From: Marinobacterium weihaiense
GTDB taxonomy: Bacteria; Pseudomonadota; Gammaproteobacteria; Pseudomonadales; Balneatricaceae
Length of the DNA: 64,000 bases
Direction of reading: 5' to 3'
Assembly (NCBI RefSeq): GCF_019061305.1
Contig: NZ_JAHQZT010000013.1
Coordinates: 1-64,000 of the forward strand
How positions within the stretch are numbered: position 1 is the first letter of the stretch; every line of letters starts with the position of its first letter. Under the pieces are notes generated by a model, which searched no databases, had not been told where the DNA came from, and saw only the letters and a list, made by a program, of their open reading frames with translations. Positions 9,185 to 19,305 of this stretch are shown here, piece by piece. The position numbers and the translations under genes were made by a program.

Positions 9185-9619
9185 ATGCGTTTGAATACTC
9201 TGCGCCCGGGCGCTGGTTCCAAGCACGCTCCCAAGCGTGTCGGTCGTGGTATCGGCTCCGGTCTGGGTAAAACTTGTGGCCGTGGCCACAAGGGTCAGAA
9301 ATCCCGCTCTGGCGGCAGCGTCAATCCGGGTTTTGAAGGCGGTCAGATGCCGATTCAGCGTCGTCTGCCGAAATTCGGTTTCACGTCCCGTCAGGCGCGT
9401 TACGTGGCAGAAGTTCGTTTGAACGAACTGGCCGCTGCCGGTGTTGACGTTGTCGACCTGGCTGCGCTGAAACAGGCCGATATCATCCGTGAAGAGATCA
9501 AGTCTGCACGTGTGATTCTGTCTGGTGAGATCAACAAGGCAGTCACCGTTAAAGGTCTGAAAGTGACCAAAGGTGCACAGGCTGCGATCGAGGCTGCTGG
9601 CGGCAAAGTCGAGGCGTAA
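9185..9619 (+). CDS. rplO: 50S ribosomal protein L15
   Basis: L15 is a late-assembly 50S protein. It has 144 residues, with the glycine- and arginine-rich N-terminal extension ([21 protein letters not shown]) and the [18 protein letters not shown] motif. AAGAGGAG lies before the ATG. Its stop directly abuts the secY ATG with no spacer. Confidence 0.97.
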   Translation: MRLNTLRPGAGSKHAPKRVGRGIGSGLGKTCGRGHKGQKSRSGGSVNPGFEGGQMPIQRRLPKFGFTSRQARYVAEVRLNELAAAGVDVVDLAALKQADIIREEIKSARVILSGEINKAVTVKGLKVTKGAQAAIEAAGGKVEA

Positions 9620-10945
9620 ATGGCTAAACAAGGACAAATACCGGCAGGCATGCAGAGCGGTTTGAAAGAGCTTTGGGCTCGACTCAGATTCGTTCTGATT
9701 GCGATCATCGTATACCGTATCGGGGCGCATATCCCCGTCCCCGGTATCAACCCTGATCGCCTTGCTGCGCTGTTTGATCAGAACCAGGGAACCATCCTCA
9801 GTCTGTTCAACATGTTTTCGGGTGGTGCTCTGGAGCGTATGTCGATCCTGGCACTGGGTATCATGCCCTACATCTCTGCCTCTATCATTATGCAGTTGAT
9901 GACCGTCGTGAGCCCCCAGCTGGAGCAGTTGAAGAAAGAGGGTGAGGCCGGTCGGCGTAAAATCAGCCAATACACACGTTACGGCACGGTCGTTCTTGCG
10001 ACCCTGCAGGCGTTTGGCATGGCGGTCGGCCTGGCTAACCAAGGCGTTGCCTTCATGGCAGACTTCAGCTTCTATTTCGTGGCTGTGGTGACCCTGGTTG
10101 CAGGTGCTGTTTTCCTGATGTGGCTGGGTGAGCAGATCACCGAGCACGGCATCGGCAACGGCATCTCCATTCTGATCTTTGCCGGTATCGTGGCGGGTTT
10201 GCCCAGTGCGATCGGCCAGTCCTTTGAAGCAGCACGTCAGGGTGATCTCAATATCCTGGCGTTGCTGGCCATCGCTGTCATGGCGGTTGCTACTGTTGGC
10301 TTTGTGGTGTTCATGGAACGCGGTCAGCGCCGCATTACCATCAACTACGCCAAGCGTCAGCAGGGGCGTCGTGTCTATGCGGCCCAGTCCAGCCACCTGC
10401 CGCTGAAGGTCAATATGGCCGGTGTTATTCCGCCGATCTTCGCGTCCAGTATCCTGCTGTTTCCAGCTTCAATGGGGCAGTGGTTCGGTCAGTCCGAAGG
10501 CATGGAATGGTTGCAGGACGTTGCTCTGGCCCTGGGGCCGGGTCAGCCGCTGTACATTTTGCTGTTCGCAATTGCGATTGTATTTTTCTGCTACTTCTAC
10601 ACGGCGATTGTTTTCAATCCGCGTGACGTGGCAGATAACCTGAAGAAATCAGGTGCCTTTATTCCGGGGATCCGTCCGGGTGACCAGTCTGCACGGTACA
10701 TTGACTCCGTGCTGAGCCGCCTGACGCTGTTTGGTGCGCTCTACATCACAGCCGTTTCACTGATGCCCCAGTTCCTGGTGGTGGCGTGGAACGTGCCATT
10801 CTACTTCGGCGGTACTTCACTGCTGATCGTGGTGGTTGTGGTGATGGACTTTATGGCACAGGTGCAGTCTCACCTGATGTCACACCAGTACGAGTCCCTG
10901 ATGAAAAAATCGAATCTTAAAGGCGGCGCAGGTTTGCTGCGCTAA
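9620..10945 (+). CDS. secY: Protein translocase subunit SecY
   Basis: SecY is the channel-forming subunit of the SecYEG translocase in the inner membrane. The 441-residue product has ten predicted membrane segments, the plug region after [15 protein letters not shown], and the family signatures [12 protein letters not shown] and the cytoplasmic C5 loop around [22 protein letters not shown]. Its ATG follows the rplO stop without a gap, so it depends on coupling for translation. SecY in the spc cluster is standard. Confidence 0.98.
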   Translation: MAKQGQIPAGMQSGLKELWARLRFVLIAIIVYRIGAHIPVPGINPDRLAALFDQNQGTILSLFNMFSGGALERMSILALGIMPYISASIIMQLMTVVSPQLEQLKKEGEAGRRKISQYTRYGTVVLATLQAFGMAVGLANQGVAFMADFSFYFVAVVTLVAGAVFLMWLGEQITEHGIGNGISILIFAGIVAGLPSAIGQSFEAARQGDLNILALLAIAVMAVATVGFVVFMERGQRRITINYAKRQQGRRVYAAQSSHLPLKVNMAGVIPPIFASSILLFPASMGQWFGQSEGMEWLQDVALALGPGQPLYILLFAIAIVFFCYFYTAIVFNPRDVADNLKKSGAFIPGIRPGDQSARYIDSVLSRLTLFGALYITAVSLMPQFLVVAWNVPFYFGGTSLLIVVVVVMDFMAQVQSHLMSHQYESLMKKSNLKGGAGLLR

Positions 10946-10962
10946 GCCTAACGAGGTGGATC

Positions 10963-11079
10963 ATGAAAGTACGCGCATCTGTTAAAAAGATTTGCCGTAA
11001 CTGCAAGATCGTACGCCGCAACGGTTCCGTGCGCGTGATCTGCAAAGTGGAACCCCGTCACAAGCAGCGCCAGGGTTAA
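10963..11079 (+). CDS. rpmJ: 50S ribosomal protein L36
   Basis: This 38-residue gene begins ATG at 10963: [19 protein letters not shown], then a short basic tail ending KQRQG. The zinc-binding residues of classical L36 are all present (Cys11, Cys14, Cys27, His33). CGAGG lies 8 bases before the ATG. It follows secY, as in E. coli. Confidence 0.96.
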   Translation: MKVRASVKKICRNCKIVRRNGSVRVICKVEPRHKQRQG

Positions 11080-11112
11080 TCCACAGCTGGCCGGGAGTGG
11101 AGGTGCGTATCC

Positions 11113-11141
11113 TTGATTTATTTTTGATCAGGGTGTAGTAT
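11113..11141 (+). promoter_or_regulatory. Candidate promoter of the alpha operon
   Basis: TTGATT (11113-11118), 17 bp, TAGTAT (11136-11141) lies in the 140-base gap between rpmJ and rpsM. Both hexamers keep the key consensus positions. Transcription would begin near 11148 and leave about 70 nt of leader before rpsM. In E. coli this leader carries the S4-binding pseudoknot; I could not verify such a fold. Confidence 0.55.
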
Positions 11142-11219
11142 TGCGCGCCTTCCACGAACTAAAGAATGACTGGTTCTGGTGAGCATCTCTCCCAGAACAC
11201 TTAATATGGAGTACATTGA

Positions 11220-11576
11220 ATGGCCCGTATAGCTGGCGTCAATATTCCTGACAATAAGCATGCGGTAATTTCTCTGACTTACATTTTCGGGATTGGCCGC
11301 ACGACTGCACAACAGATCTGTGAAGCTACCGGCATCGCGCCGAGCACCAAGGTTGCAGAACTGTCCGAAGAGCAGCTCGATAATGTTCGTGGTGAAATTG
11401 CCAAGTTGACCGTTGAAGGCGACTTGCGTCGTGAAGTCAACATGAACATCAAGCGTCTTATGGACCTCGGTTGCTACCGCGGCCTGCGTCACCGTCGCAA
11501 CCTGCCGGTGCGTGGTCAGCGCAGCAAGACGAATGCGCGCACCCGTAAAGGCCCGCGCAAGCCGATCCGTAAGTAA
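11220..11576 (+). CDS. rpsM: 30S ribosomal protein S13
   Basis: S13 contacts the P-site tRNA and forms bridges B1a/B1b. It has 118 residues beginning [21 protein letters not shown], with the helix-hairpin-helix [14 protein letters not shown] and the basic C-terminus [19 protein letters not shown]. It is the first gene of the alpha part of the cluster. Confidence 0.97.
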   Translation: MARIAGVNIPDNKHAVISLTYIFGIGRTTAQQICEATGIAPSTKVAELSEEQLDNVRGEIAKLTVEGDLRREVNMNIKRLMDLGCYRGLRHRRNLPVRGQRSKTNARTRKGPRKPIRK

Positions 11577-11595
11577 GCGATAGGAATTTCCGAAT

Positions 11596-11985
11596 ATGGC
11601 TAAGCCAGGTAATCGCACTCGTAAAAAGGTTAAAAAGCAGGTAGCGGATGGCCTCGCGCACATCCATGCTTCTTTTAACAACACTATCATCACCATTACC
11701 GATCGCCAGGGTAACGCTCTGAGCTGGGCAACTTCCGGTGGTTCAGGCTTCCGTGGTTCTCGTAAGAGCACACCGTTTGCTGCACAGGTTGCAGCTGAGC
11801 GTGCCGGTCAGGCAGCTCTGGAATACGGTCTGAAAAACCTCGACGTGTTTGTGAAGGGCCCGGGGCCGGGTCGTGAGTCTGCAGTCCGTGCACTGAACGG
11901 CTGTGGCTACAAGATCACAAACATCACGGACGTGACACCGATTCCGCACAACGGTTGTCGTCCGCCGAAGAAGCGTCGCGTTTAA
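11596..11985 (+). CDS. rpsK: 30S ribosomal protein S11
   Basis: S11 lies on the 30S platform near the E site. It has 129 residues, with [19 protein letters not shown] near the N-terminus and the C-terminal [18 protein letters not shown]. The asparagine-glycine pair in PHNG is the isoaspartate site described in E. coli S11. Confidence 0.97.
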   Translation: MAKPGNRTRKKVKKQVADGLAHIHASFNNTIITITDRQGNALSWATSGGSGFRGSRKSTPFAAQVAAERAGQAALEYGLKNLDVFVKGPGPGRESAVRALNGCGYKITNITDVTPIPHNGCRPPKKRRV

Positions 11986-12000
11986 TCTGGAGACGGTAAT

Positions 12001-12621
12001 ATGGCTCGTTATCTTGGACCTAAGTGCAAGCTGTCCCGTCGTGAAGGCACTGATCTCTTCCTGAAGAGTGGTGTCCGCGCGCTTGACAGTAAGTGCAAAG
12101 CAGAAGCAGTACCCGGTGTTCACGGTGCCCGTCGCGGCCGCCTGTCTGAATACGGTCTGCAGCTGCGTGAAAAACAGAAAGTACGTCGTATCTACGGTGT
12201 GCTGGAACGTCAGTTCCGTGGTTACTACAAAGAAGCTGCCCGTCGCAAGGGCTCAACCGGTGAAAACCTGTTGCAGCTTCTCGAAGGCCGCCTGGACAAC
12301 GTTGTATACCGCATGGGTTATGGTTCTACCCGTGCCGAAGCACGTCAGGTTGTTTCCCATCGTCAGATTACTGTCAACGGTCAGGTTGTGAACATTCCTT
12401 CCTACCAGGTACAGGCTGGCGACGTAGTGGCAGTTCGCGAGAAGGCCAAAAACCAGCTGCGCATCAAACACGCACTGGAACTGGCCGCTCAGCGTGCTCC
12501 GGTTGAGTGGGTTGAAGTCGACGCTGCAAAAATGGAAGGGACCTTTAAGGCCCAGCCGGAACGCAGTGATCTGTCAGCCGACATCAACGAGCACCTGATC
12601 GTCGAGCTCTACTCGAAGTAA
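12001..12621 (+). CDS. rpsD: 30S ribosomal protein S4
   Basis: S4 is a primary assembly protein of the 30S body and, in E. coli, the repressor of the alpha operon. It has 206 residues and begins [20 protein letters not shown]. The S4 RNA-binding domain is around residues 96-160 ([20 protein letters not shown]). The order rpsM-rpsK-rpsD-rpoA-rplQ is the classical one. Confidence 0.97.
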   Translation: MARYLGPKCKLSRREGTDLFLKSGVRALDSKCKAEAVPGVHGARRGRLSEYGLQLREKQKVRRIYGVLERQFRGYYKEAARRKGSTGENLLQLLEGRLDNVVYRMGYGSTRAEARQVVSHRQITVNGQVVNIPSYQVQAGDVVAVREKAKNQLRIKHALELAAQRAPVEWVEVDAAKMEGTFKAQPERSDLSADINEHLIVELYSK

Positions 12622-12646
12622 TTTTGAACTCTTGACTGGTGGAACT

Positions 12647-13651
12647 ATGCAGCGTTCAGTAAACGAGTTTCTATACCCACGTCACATCGACGTGCAGGAG
12701 ATTAGCAAAACCCGTGCGAAAGTGACTCTCGAGCCGCTTGAGCGGGGGTTCGGCCATACTCTGGGCAATGCGCTGCGCCGTATCCTGCTCTCTTCCATGC
12801 CGGGGTGTGCCATCTCGGAAGTTGAGATTGAAGGTGTACTGCACGAGTACAGCAGCATCGAAGGTGTTCAGGAGGATGTCATCGAGATCCTGCTGAACCT
12901 CAAGGGTGTTGCCATCGCTCTGCACAACGGTGACGAAGCGCTCCTGACTCTCTCCAAGTCAGAGGCAGGTCCGGTGACCGCTGGTGATATTCAGCTGAAC
13001 CAGGACGTTGAGGTTGCCAACCCGGAGCATGTGATCGCGCACCTTAACCCCGGCTCCGCGCTGAACATGCAGCTGCGTGTAACACGTGGCCGTGGTTATG
13101 TGCCCGCTGATGCACGTGTAAGCGATGAAGACGAAACTCGTGCCATTGGACGCTTGCAGCTGGATGCCAGCTACAGCCCTGTTCTGCGCGTATCCTACGC
13201 TGTTGAAAGCGCACGTGTAGAGCAGCGCACCGACTTGGACAAACTGGTAATCGACATCGAGTCCAATGGCACGATCGATCCGGAAGAGTGCATCCGTCGG
13301 GCGGCAACCATCCTGCAGCAGCAGCTGGTCGTATTTGTCGATCTTGAAGATGCCGGCGAACAGACCCGTGCAGAGCCGAATGAACCGGAGATTGATCCTG
13401 TTCTTCTGCGTCCGGTCGATGACCTGGAGCTGACTGTACGTTCCGCGAACTGTCTGAAAGCAGAGCAGATCTACTACATCGGTGATCTTATCCAGCGCAC
13501 CGAAGTGGAACTGCTGAAGACTCCTAACTTGGGCAAGAAGTCACTGACCGAGATTAAGGATGTGCTGGCATCCAAAGGTCTGTCACTTGGCATGCGTCTT
13601 GAGAACTGGCCCCCGGCCAGCCTGAAAGGCGATGACAAGGTTGCCTCTTGA
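12647..13651 (+). CDS. rpoA: RNA polymerase alpha subunit
   Basis: Alpha dimerises to nucleate RNA polymerase assembly and binds UP elements and activators through its C-terminal domain. The ATG at 12647 gives 334 residues beginning [17 protein letters not shown], preceded by GGTGGA. A TTG at 12632 in frame is not supported by homology. The N-terminal dimerisation motif [19 protein letters not shown] and the C-terminal domain ([33 protein letters not shown]) are complete. Confidence 0.97.
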   Translation: MQRSVNEFLYPRHIDVQEISKTRAKVTLEPLERGFGHTLGNALRRILLSSMPGCAISEVEIEGVLHEYSSIEGVQEDVIEILLNLKGVAIALHNGDEALLTLSKSEAGPVTAGDIQLNQDVEVANPEHVIAHLNPGSALNMQLRVTRGRGYVPADARVSDEDETRAIGRLQLDASYSPVLRVSYAVESARVEQRTDLDKLVIDIESNGTIDPEECIRRAATILQQQLVVFVDLEDAGEQTRAEPNEPEIDPVLLRPVDDLELTVRSANCLKAEQIYYIGDLIQRTEVELLKTPNLGKKSLTEIKDVLASKGLSLGMRLENWPPASLKGDDKVAS

Positions 13652-13689
13652 GTCTGACTTCGTAACCCTAGTTACAAAGGATTTAGAAA

Positions 13690-14085
13690 ATGCGTCATCG
13701 TAAATCTGGTCGACACTTGAATCGTACAAGTGCTCACCGCAAAGCGATGTTCAAGAACATGGCAGTGTCTCTGTTCGAGCACGAACTGATCAAGACTACA
13801 CTGCCTAAAGCGAAAGAACTGCGCCGCTTTGCTGAGCCGCTGATTACACTGGCCAAGACTGACTCGGTTGCCAACCGTCGTCTGGCGTTCTCCCGTACCC
13901 GCAGCAACGAAGCTGTTGGTAAACTGTTCAACGAGCTGGGCCCGCGTTATGCGGCGCGTCCGGGTGGTTATATCCGCATTCTGAAATGCGGCTACCGCGC
14001 AGGCGACAAGGCACCGATGGCTTACGTTGAGCTGGTAGACCGTCCGGTAGGTCAGACTGTAGCGGACGAATCTGCAGAAGATTGA
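13690..14085 (+). CDS. rplQ: 50S ribosomal protein L17
   Basis: L17 lies at the bottom of the 50S subunit near the tunnel exit. It has 131 residues beginning [19 protein letters not shown], with the signature [18 protein letters not shown]. It is the last gene of the superoperon, followed by a strong terminator. Confidence 0.97.
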   Translation: MRHRKSGRHLNRTSAHRKAMFKNMAVSLFEHELIKTTLPKAKELRRFAEPLITLAKTDSVANRRLAFSRTRSNEAVGKLFNELGPRYAARPGGYIRILKCGYRAGDKAPMAYVELVDRPVGQTVADESAED

Positions 14086-14105
14086 TCGCTACGGTACAGT
14101 ACTCG

Positions 14106-14137
14106 AAAAACCCGGTCCGCAAGGTCCGGGTTTTTTT
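14106..14137. terminator. Bidirectional terminator, rplQ/uvrA
   Basis: The arms AAAAACCCGG and CCGGGTTTTTTT surround a loop with an extra CC/GG pair, giving T-runs on both strands. It ends the ribosomal superoperon on the + strand and can also serve uvrA from the other side. Confidence 0.9.
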
Positions 14138-14164
14138 GTGCCCGTCGTTTGTACGCGGCGAGAG

Positions 14165-14186
14165 CCGGGCCTGCTTCCAGGCCCGG
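14165..14186 (-). terminator. Hairpin just after uvrA
   Basis: A perfect 8-bp stem CCGGGCCT/AGGCCCGG with a 6-base loop lies 8 bases beyond the uvrA stop. It has no adjacent T-run and may stabilise the 3' end or work together with the next terminator. Confidence 0.5.
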
Positions 14187-14193
14187 ACATTGT

Positions 14194-17019
14194 TTAAAGG
14201 TTCAACAGGGACTTGAGGAAACGCCCGGTATGGGATGCCGGGTTGGCCGCCACCTGCTCTGGGGTGCCGGTCGCAATGATATCACCCCCGCCGCTGCCGC
14301 CTTCGGGTCCCAGATCGATAACCCAGTCGGCCGTTTTGATGACGTCTAGGTTGTGTTCGATAACAACGATGCTGTTGCCGTGGTCGCGCAGGCGATCGAG
14401 CACGTTGAGCAGCTGCTGGATGTCGTAAAAGTGTAGGCCGGTGGTGGGCTCGTCCAGGATATAGAGGGTCTTGCCGGTGTCACGCTTACTCAGTTCGCGG
14501 GCCAGCTTGACGCGCTGTGCTTCGCCCCCCGACAGCGTGGTTGCGGCCTGCCCCAGGCGGATATAGCTCAGGCCCACATCGATCAGGGTTTGCAGGCGCC
14601 GTGCCAGTGCCGGGATGACATCGAAGAACTCGCGCGCATCCTCCACCGTCATGTCCAGCACTTCATCGATGCTCTTGCCCTTGTATTTCACTTCCAGGGT
14701 TTCGCGGTTGTAGCGGTTGCCCTTGCAGATGTCACAGGGGACGTAGACATCGGGCAGGAAGTGCATCTCCACCTTGATGACGCCATCGCCCTGGCAGGCC
14801 TCGCAACGACCGCCCTTGACGTTGAAGCTGAAGCGCCCCGGCTTGTAGCCGCGCGAGCGAGCCTCCTGGGTGCCGGCAAAAAGCTCCCGAATCGGGGTGA
14901 AGATGCCGGTGTAGGTGGCCGGGTTGGAGCGGGGCGTGCGTCCGATTGGACTCTGATCGATATCGATTACCTTGTCGAACAGGTCCAGTCCCTCAATGCC
15001 GTCATACGGCGCAGCATCCAGTGTTGTCGCGTGGTTCAGCTCGGTCGCTGCAACCGGGTACAGGGTATTGTTGATCAGGGTCGACTTGCCGGAACCGGAT
15101 ACGCCGGTAATGCAGGTCAGCAGTCCCACCGGTATTGCCAGATCGACGCCCTTGAGGTTGTTGCCGCGTGCGCCGCGCAGGCGGAGCATGCGCTCGGGGT
15201 CGGGCGGCGTGCGCTTGGTCGGCACGGCGATGCAGCGTGCGCCGCTGAGATACTGGCCGGTGACCGATTCCGGCGTGGACATGATCTGTTCCGGTTTACC
15301 GGCAGCGATGACACGGCCGCCGTGCACACCGGCGCCGGGACCGATATCAATCAGGTAGTCGGCCATGCGAATGGCATCCTCATCGTGTTCGACCACGATC
15401 ACCGTATTGCCCAGGTCGCGCAGGTGTTTCAGGGTTTCCAGCAGGCGTTCGTTGTCGCGCTGATGCAGGCCGATGGACGGCTCGTCCAGCACATACATCA
15501 CCCCGACCAACCCGGCGCCGATCTGGCTGGCAAGGCGAATACGCTGGGCCTCGCCACCGGAGAGGGTTTCGGCACTGCGCTCCAGCGACAGGTAGTCCAG
15601 TCCTACGTTGACCAGGAAGGTCAGGCGGTCACGGATCTCCTTAAGGATCTTTTCGGCAATTTCGCCCTGCTTGCCACTCAGGTGCAGGTTCTGGAAATAC
15701 TGCTGCGCCTGACCGATGGGCAGGCGCACAATCTCCGGCAGCGTGTGCTCATCGATATAGACATGGCGGGCGTCACGGCGCAGACGACTGCCGTGGCATG
15801 ACGGGCAGGGCTGCATGTTGAGAAACTTGGCCAGGTCCTCGCGCACGCTTTCGGACTCGGTTTCACGATAGCGGCGTTCCAGGTTGTTGATCACCCCCTC
15901 GAACGGATGCAGTTTCTTGACCCGTTCGCCGCGATCATTGCGGTAATAGAAGGCGACATCCTCACGGCCGCTGCCGTGCAGCACCCGCTCGCGCTGGGAC
16001 TCTGTCAGCGCCTCAAAGGGGGTGTCCAGGTTGAAGCCGTAATGTTCGGCAACGGCCTGCAGCTGCTGGAAGTAGTACAGGCTGCGCTTGTCCCAGCCGC
16101 GAATGGCGCCCTGGGCCAGGGTCAGGCTCGGATCCTGGACCAGCTTGCGCGGATCGAAGTACTGTCGTACGCCCAGACCGTCGCAGGACGGGCAGGCGCC
16201 ATGGGGGTTGTTGAACGAGAACAGGCGCGGCTCCAGTTCCTGGATGCTGTGGCCACAGCTTGGGCAGGCAAAGCGGGCGGAGAACACCATCTCCTCAAGT
16301 CCCTCTTCCATGGGCGCGACCTTGGCGATGCCGTCGGCCAGTTCCAGGGCGGTTTCGAAGGACTCGGCCAGGCGCGTCTGCAGGTCATCGCGTACCTTGA
16401 TGCGGTCGATCACCACTTCGATGTCATGCTTGCGGTTCTTGTCCAGGGCCGGTGCATCATCCAGGTCCACCACCAGGCCATCAATGCGGGCGCGAACAAA
16501 ACCTTGGCTGCGCAACTGGCCCAGCAGGTGCAGGTGCTCGCCCTTGCGGCCCTGTACCATGGGCGCCAGCAGCATCACCTTGCTGCCCTCCGGCAGGGCC
16601 AGTACCTGGTCGACCATTTGGCTGACGGTCTGTGCGGCCAGTGGCAGGTCATGCTCGGGGCAGCGCGGTTCGCCGGCACGGGCAAACAGCAGGCGTAGGT
16701 AGTCGTAGATCTCGGTGATGGTCCCCACCGTGGAGCGGGGGTTGTGTGAGGTGGACTTCTGTTCGATGGAGATGGCGGGGGAAAGGCCTTCGATATGGTC
16801 TACATCGGGCTTTTCCATCATCGACAGGAACTGGCGAGCGTAGGTTGATAGGGATTCCACGTAACGCCGCTGCCCTTCGGCATAGAGCGTATCAAACGCC
16901 AGCGAGGATTTGCCGGATCCGGACAGGCCGGTGATCACGATCAGCTGGTCGCGCGGAATATCAAGGTCAACATTTTTCAGGTTGTGGGTACGAGCACCCC
17001 TGACCAGAATTTTGTCCAT
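14194..17019 (-). CDS. uvrA: Excinuclease ABC subunit A
   Basis: UvrA is the damage-recognition ATPase of nucleotide excision repair and loads UvrB. The start at 17019 gives 941 residues beginning [17 protein letters not shown], preceded by GGAG; an upstream ATG would add 11 unconserved residues. There are two ABC modules, with Walker [10 protein letters not shown] at residues 31-39 and GVSGSGKST in the second half, two LSGGEAQR signatures, and zinc modules (CPSCGHS, and CEACQGDG with CDICKGN). It is divergent from ssb, as in E. coli. Confidence 0.98.
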   Translation of the reverse strand: MDKILVRGARTHNLKNVDLDIPRDQLIVITGLSGSGKSSLAFDTLYAEGQRRYVESLSTYARQFLSMMEKPDVDHIEGLSPAISIEQKSTSHNPRSTVGTITEIYDYLRLLFARAGEPRCPEHDLPLAAQTVSQMVDQVLALPEGSKVMLLAPMVQGRKGEHLHLLGQLRSQGFVRARIDGLVVDLDDAPALDKNRKHDIEVVIDRIKVRDDLQTRLAESFETALELADGIAKVAPMEEGLEEMVFSARFACPSCGHSIQELEPRLFSFNNPHGACPSCDGLGVRQYFDPRKLVQDPSLTLAQGAIRGWDKRSLYYFQQLQAVAEHYGFNLDTPFEALTESQRERVLHGSGREDVAFYYRNDRGERVKKLHPFEGVINNLERRYRETESESVREDLAKFLNMQPCPSCHGSRLRRDARHVYIDEHTLPEIVRLPIGQAQQYFQNLHLSGKQGEIAEKILKEIRDRLTFLVNVGLDYLSLERSAETLSGGEAQRIRLASQIGAGLVGVMYVLDEPSIGLHQRDNERLLETLKHLRDLGNTVIVVEHDEDAIRMADYLIDIGPGAGVHGGRVIAAGKPEQIMSTPESVTGQYLSGARCIAVPTKRTPPDPERMLRLRGARGNNLKGVDLAIPVGLLTCITGVSGSGKSTLINNTLYPVAATELNHATTLDAAPYDGIEGLDLFDKVIDIDQSPIGRTPRSNPATYTGIFTPIRELFAGTQEARSRGYKPGRFSFNVKGGRCEACQGDGVIKVEMHFLPDVYVPCDICKGNRYNRETLEVKYKGKSIDEVLDMTVEDAREFFDVIPALARRLQTLIDVGLSYIRLGQAATTLSGGEAQRVKLARELSKRDTGKTLYILDEPTTGLHFYDIQQLLNVLDRLRDHGNSIVVIEHNLDVIKTADWVIDLGPEGGSGGGDIIATGTPEQVAANPASHTGRFLKSLLNL

Positions 17020-17050
17020 TACTGCTCCGCTGTAACTGGCAAAAAGAAGC

Positions 17051-17079
17051 ATTATAGAGGTTTGCCGGGACAGCCAAAA
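17051..17079 (-). promoter_or_regulatory. Candidate uvrA promoter
   Basis: A perfect -10 hexamer TATAAT lies on the minus strand at 17056-17051. The -35 is weak: TTTTGG at 17 bp (17079-17074), or TTGGCT at 15 bp. No LexA operator of the form CTGT-N8-ACAG was seen between uvrA and ssb. Confidence 0.5.
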
Positions 17080-17163
17080 CCGCTGTGCTTATGCTATCCT
17101 CAGCACCGTATCGTTGCGGCAAGGAGCTGCGGCTGGCAACAACCGGATCAACTGGAGACAAAG

Positions 17164-17694
17164 ATGGCGCGTGGTATCAACAAGGTAATTCTTATCGGTA
17201 ACCTGGGCACCGACCCGGAAGTGCGTTACATGCCGAGCGGCAACGCCGTGACCAACGTTAACCTGGCCACCAGTGAAAGCTGGAAGGACAAGCAAACCGG
17301 CCAGATGCAGGAACGTACCGAGTGGCATCGGATCGTATTCTTTAACCGTCTGGCGGAGATCGCCGGCGAGTACCTGCGCAAGGGTTCCAAGGTTTATATC
17401 GAAGGCTCACTGCGTACCCGCAAGTGGCAGGGGCAGGACGGTCAGGACCGCTACACGACCGAGATCGTCGCCAATGAAATGCAGATGCTAGACAGCCGTG
17501 GTGGTGAAGGCGGCGGCTATCAGCAGGGCGGCGGTTATCCCCAGCAGAACAATGACCCCATGGGCTATGGCCAGCCGCAGCAGGCGCCGCGTCGCCAGCC
17601 CGCGCCGCAGCCGTCGGCACCGTCACAGCCCCAGCAGCCGCCCCAGCAGCCGGCGCCGGGCTTTGACGACTTCGACGACGATATTCCGTTCTGA
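17164..17694 (+). CDS. ssb: Single-stranded DNA-binding protein
   Basis: SSB coats single-stranded DNA in replication, repair and recombination. The ATG at 17164 gives 176 residues beginning [20 protein letters not shown], with GGAG 8 bases upstream. The OB-fold covers residues 1-110. A linker rich in Gln, Pro and Gly follows, then the acidic tip DDFDDDIPF that recruits partner proteins. The frame is open much further upstream, but that part overlaps the divergent promoter region. Confidence 0.97.
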   Translation: MARGINKVILIGNLGTDPEVRYMPSGNAVTNVNLATSESWKDKQTGQMQERTEWHRIVFFNRLAEIAGEYLRKGSKVYIEGSLRTRKWQGQDGQDRYTTEIVANEMQMLDSRGGEGGGYQQGGGYPQQNNDPMGYGQPQQAPRRQPAPQPSAPSQPQQPPQQPAPGFDDFDDDIPF

Positions 17695-17719
17695 GTTGCC
17701 CGATCGCTTCTGCGCCTTG

Positions 17720-17747
17720 GAAAGCCCCGCCCTCGTGCGGGGCTTTC
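17720..17747 (+). terminator. Terminator after ssb
   Basis: An 11-bp perfect stem GAAAGCCCCGC/GCGGGGCTTTC with a 6-base loop starts 25 bases after the ssb stop. The T-run is short (TTTCGTC), so it may be only moderately efficient. Confidence 0.7.
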
Positions 17748-17872
17748 GTCGTTCAGAGGTGGCATTTTTTCCCCGCTGACGGGTGTGTAGCTGTTCGCTT
17801 TGGGGTATGCTCGAAGCATCACGCAACAGCACAATTCTTCTCATTCAGTCGTACAGGTCGATACATCCGAGT

Positions 17873-18784
17873 ATGTCAGCGAGTGTCTATACCACCTCAG
17901 CCAAAGTTGTCATCCTGGGAGCCGCAGGGCAGGTGGGTCATGCGCTGACCGAACTGCTGGAGCAGGCGCCGGGGATCGAGCCCGTGCCGCTCAACCGTCG
18001 TCAGCTGGATATTACCGATGCCTCGGCCATCCAGGATCAATTGAGCCGTCATCTGCCGGATTATGTCGTCAACTGTGCCGGATTCAATCGGGTGGATGCG
18101 GCGGAGCGGCAACCCGACCGATCCATGGCGGTGAATCGGGATGGCGTCGGACAACTGGCGCAGGCCTGTGCCGCCCTGAGTATACCTTTGTTGCAACTGT
18201 CATCCGACTATGTCTTCGATGGTCACTATGCCAGCGGCTACAGTGAGGACGACGAGGCCTCGCCGCTGGGTGTGTTCGGGCGCAGCAAGTGGGAAGGGGA
18301 GGAAGCCATACGCCGGGCGCTGACGCAGCATCTGATCCTGCGGGTCAGTTGGATCTTCAGTGCGCGCGGTGACAATTATCTGCTGCGCATGCTGGAGCGG
18401 GCGCGGCATGAAGCCGTGATTGAGGCGGCGGATGACCGTCGCGGCTGCCCGACCTCGGCTGATGATGTGGCGCGCGTGATACTGGCCATCCTGCGTCAGC
18501 TTACCTGTGGCATCAATGTGTGGGGGACGTATCACTACTGTGGGGCTGAAATCACCACCCGGTATGGTTTCTGTGAAGCCCTGCTGGCAGCGGCGCGGCA
18601 ATATGAAGAGCTGAAGGTGCAGCAGCTCAAGCCGGTTGCAGCGGCCAATCTCAACGCACTGGCGCAGCGGCCGGCGTCCTCGGTGCTCAAATGTCGCAAG
18701 CTGCTGGCTACCTTCGGTATTCGTCAGCGCCCCTGGCGCAGCGAACTGCAGCGGGTCGTGCGCGAAATTTACGGCGAGCACTAG
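17873..18784 (+). CDS. RmlD-like sugar-nucleotide oxidoreductase
   Basis: The 303-residue product from the ATG at 17873 belongs to the extended short-chain dehydrogenases of the RmlD type (dTDP-4-dehydrorhamnose reductase in the name-giving member). It has the Rossmann loop GAAGQVG near the N-terminus and SSDYVFDGHYASGYSEDD. The catalytic YxxxK motif reads FGRSK, so the tyrosine is replaced by phenylalanine. No other rhamnose genes are nearby, so the substrate is unknown and the enzyme may not be a normal reductase. It stands alone between ssb and a convergent gene. Confidence 0.8.
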   Translation: MSASVYTTSAKVVILGAAGQVGHALTELLEQAPGIEPVPLNRRQLDITDASAIQDQLSRHLPDYVVNCAGFNRVDAAERQPDRSMAVNRDGVGQLAQACAALSIPLLQLSSDYVFDGHYASGYSEDDEASPLGVFGRSKWEGEEAIRRALTQHLILRVSWIFSARGDNYLLRMLERARHEAVIEAADDRRGCPTSADDVARVILAILRQLTCGINVWGTYHYCGAEITTRYGFCEALLAAARQYEELKVQQLKPVAAANLNALAQRPASSVLKCRKLLATFGIRQRPWRSELQRVVREIYGEH

Positions 18785-18805
18785 GCCCGCCGCCCCTATC
18801 CCGGA

Positions 18806-19204
18806 TTAGAACAGCCCCAGACTGGCCGAACGGGTCGTGGCAACCGCCAGGATATACCCCAGGCTCAGCAGGGCCGCCAGCAGTGCCAGGCTACGGGTCT
18901 TCAGGTTGCGACCCCGTTTCAGGGCGATCGTACCAAAGCCGATGTAGGCCAGCAGGCCGACGACCTTAGCTGTCAGCCAAGGGTGTGTCAGCGGATACTG
19001 TTCGATGACCAGCATAAGACCAATCGCACTGAGCAGCAGCAGCGTATCGATCACATGCGGAACGATTTTCAGCCAGCGTGTATTCAGCGCCCGCGGCCAG
19101 GTGTAGAGCATGAAGGCCCGCAGCAGAAACAGTACGATACTGAGGCCCACCATCAGCAGGTGGCTATGTTTGAGAATCATGTACGTATTCAAGGTCGGTC
19201 CCAT
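18806..19204 (-). CDS. SirB2-like inner-membrane protein
   Basis: A small protein of about 132 residues with four predicted membrane helices, beginning MGPTLNTYMILKHSHLLMVG and matching the SirB2 family, whose molecular function is not established. Key landmarks are the LKHSHLL start and the VPHVIDTLLLLSAIGLM helix. The start is uncertain: ATGs at 19231, 19204 and 19180 are possible, and the family core starts at the last. It is convergent with the RmlD-like gene. Confidence 0.75.
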   Translation of the reverse strand: MGPTLNTYMILKHSHLLMVGLSIVLFLLRAFMLYTWPRALNTRWLKIVPHVIDTLLLLSAIGLMLVIEQYPLTHPWLTAKVVGLLAYIGFGTIALKRGRNLKTRSLALLAALLSLGYILAVATTRSASLGLF

Positions 19205-19305
19205 CCTTTCAGCATGTGGGTGTTGGCACATGAGTGCCTGACCGGCGCGAACTGCGCAGGTTCCCTGGGCACGAACTATAACCGGCCAATGGGGTCTTTT
19301 GCATC

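Noticed and set aside
14590-15801. A 403-codon + strand frame inside uvrA
   Set aside because: Opposite-strand shadow of uvrA, rich in Gln, His and Val, with no domain.
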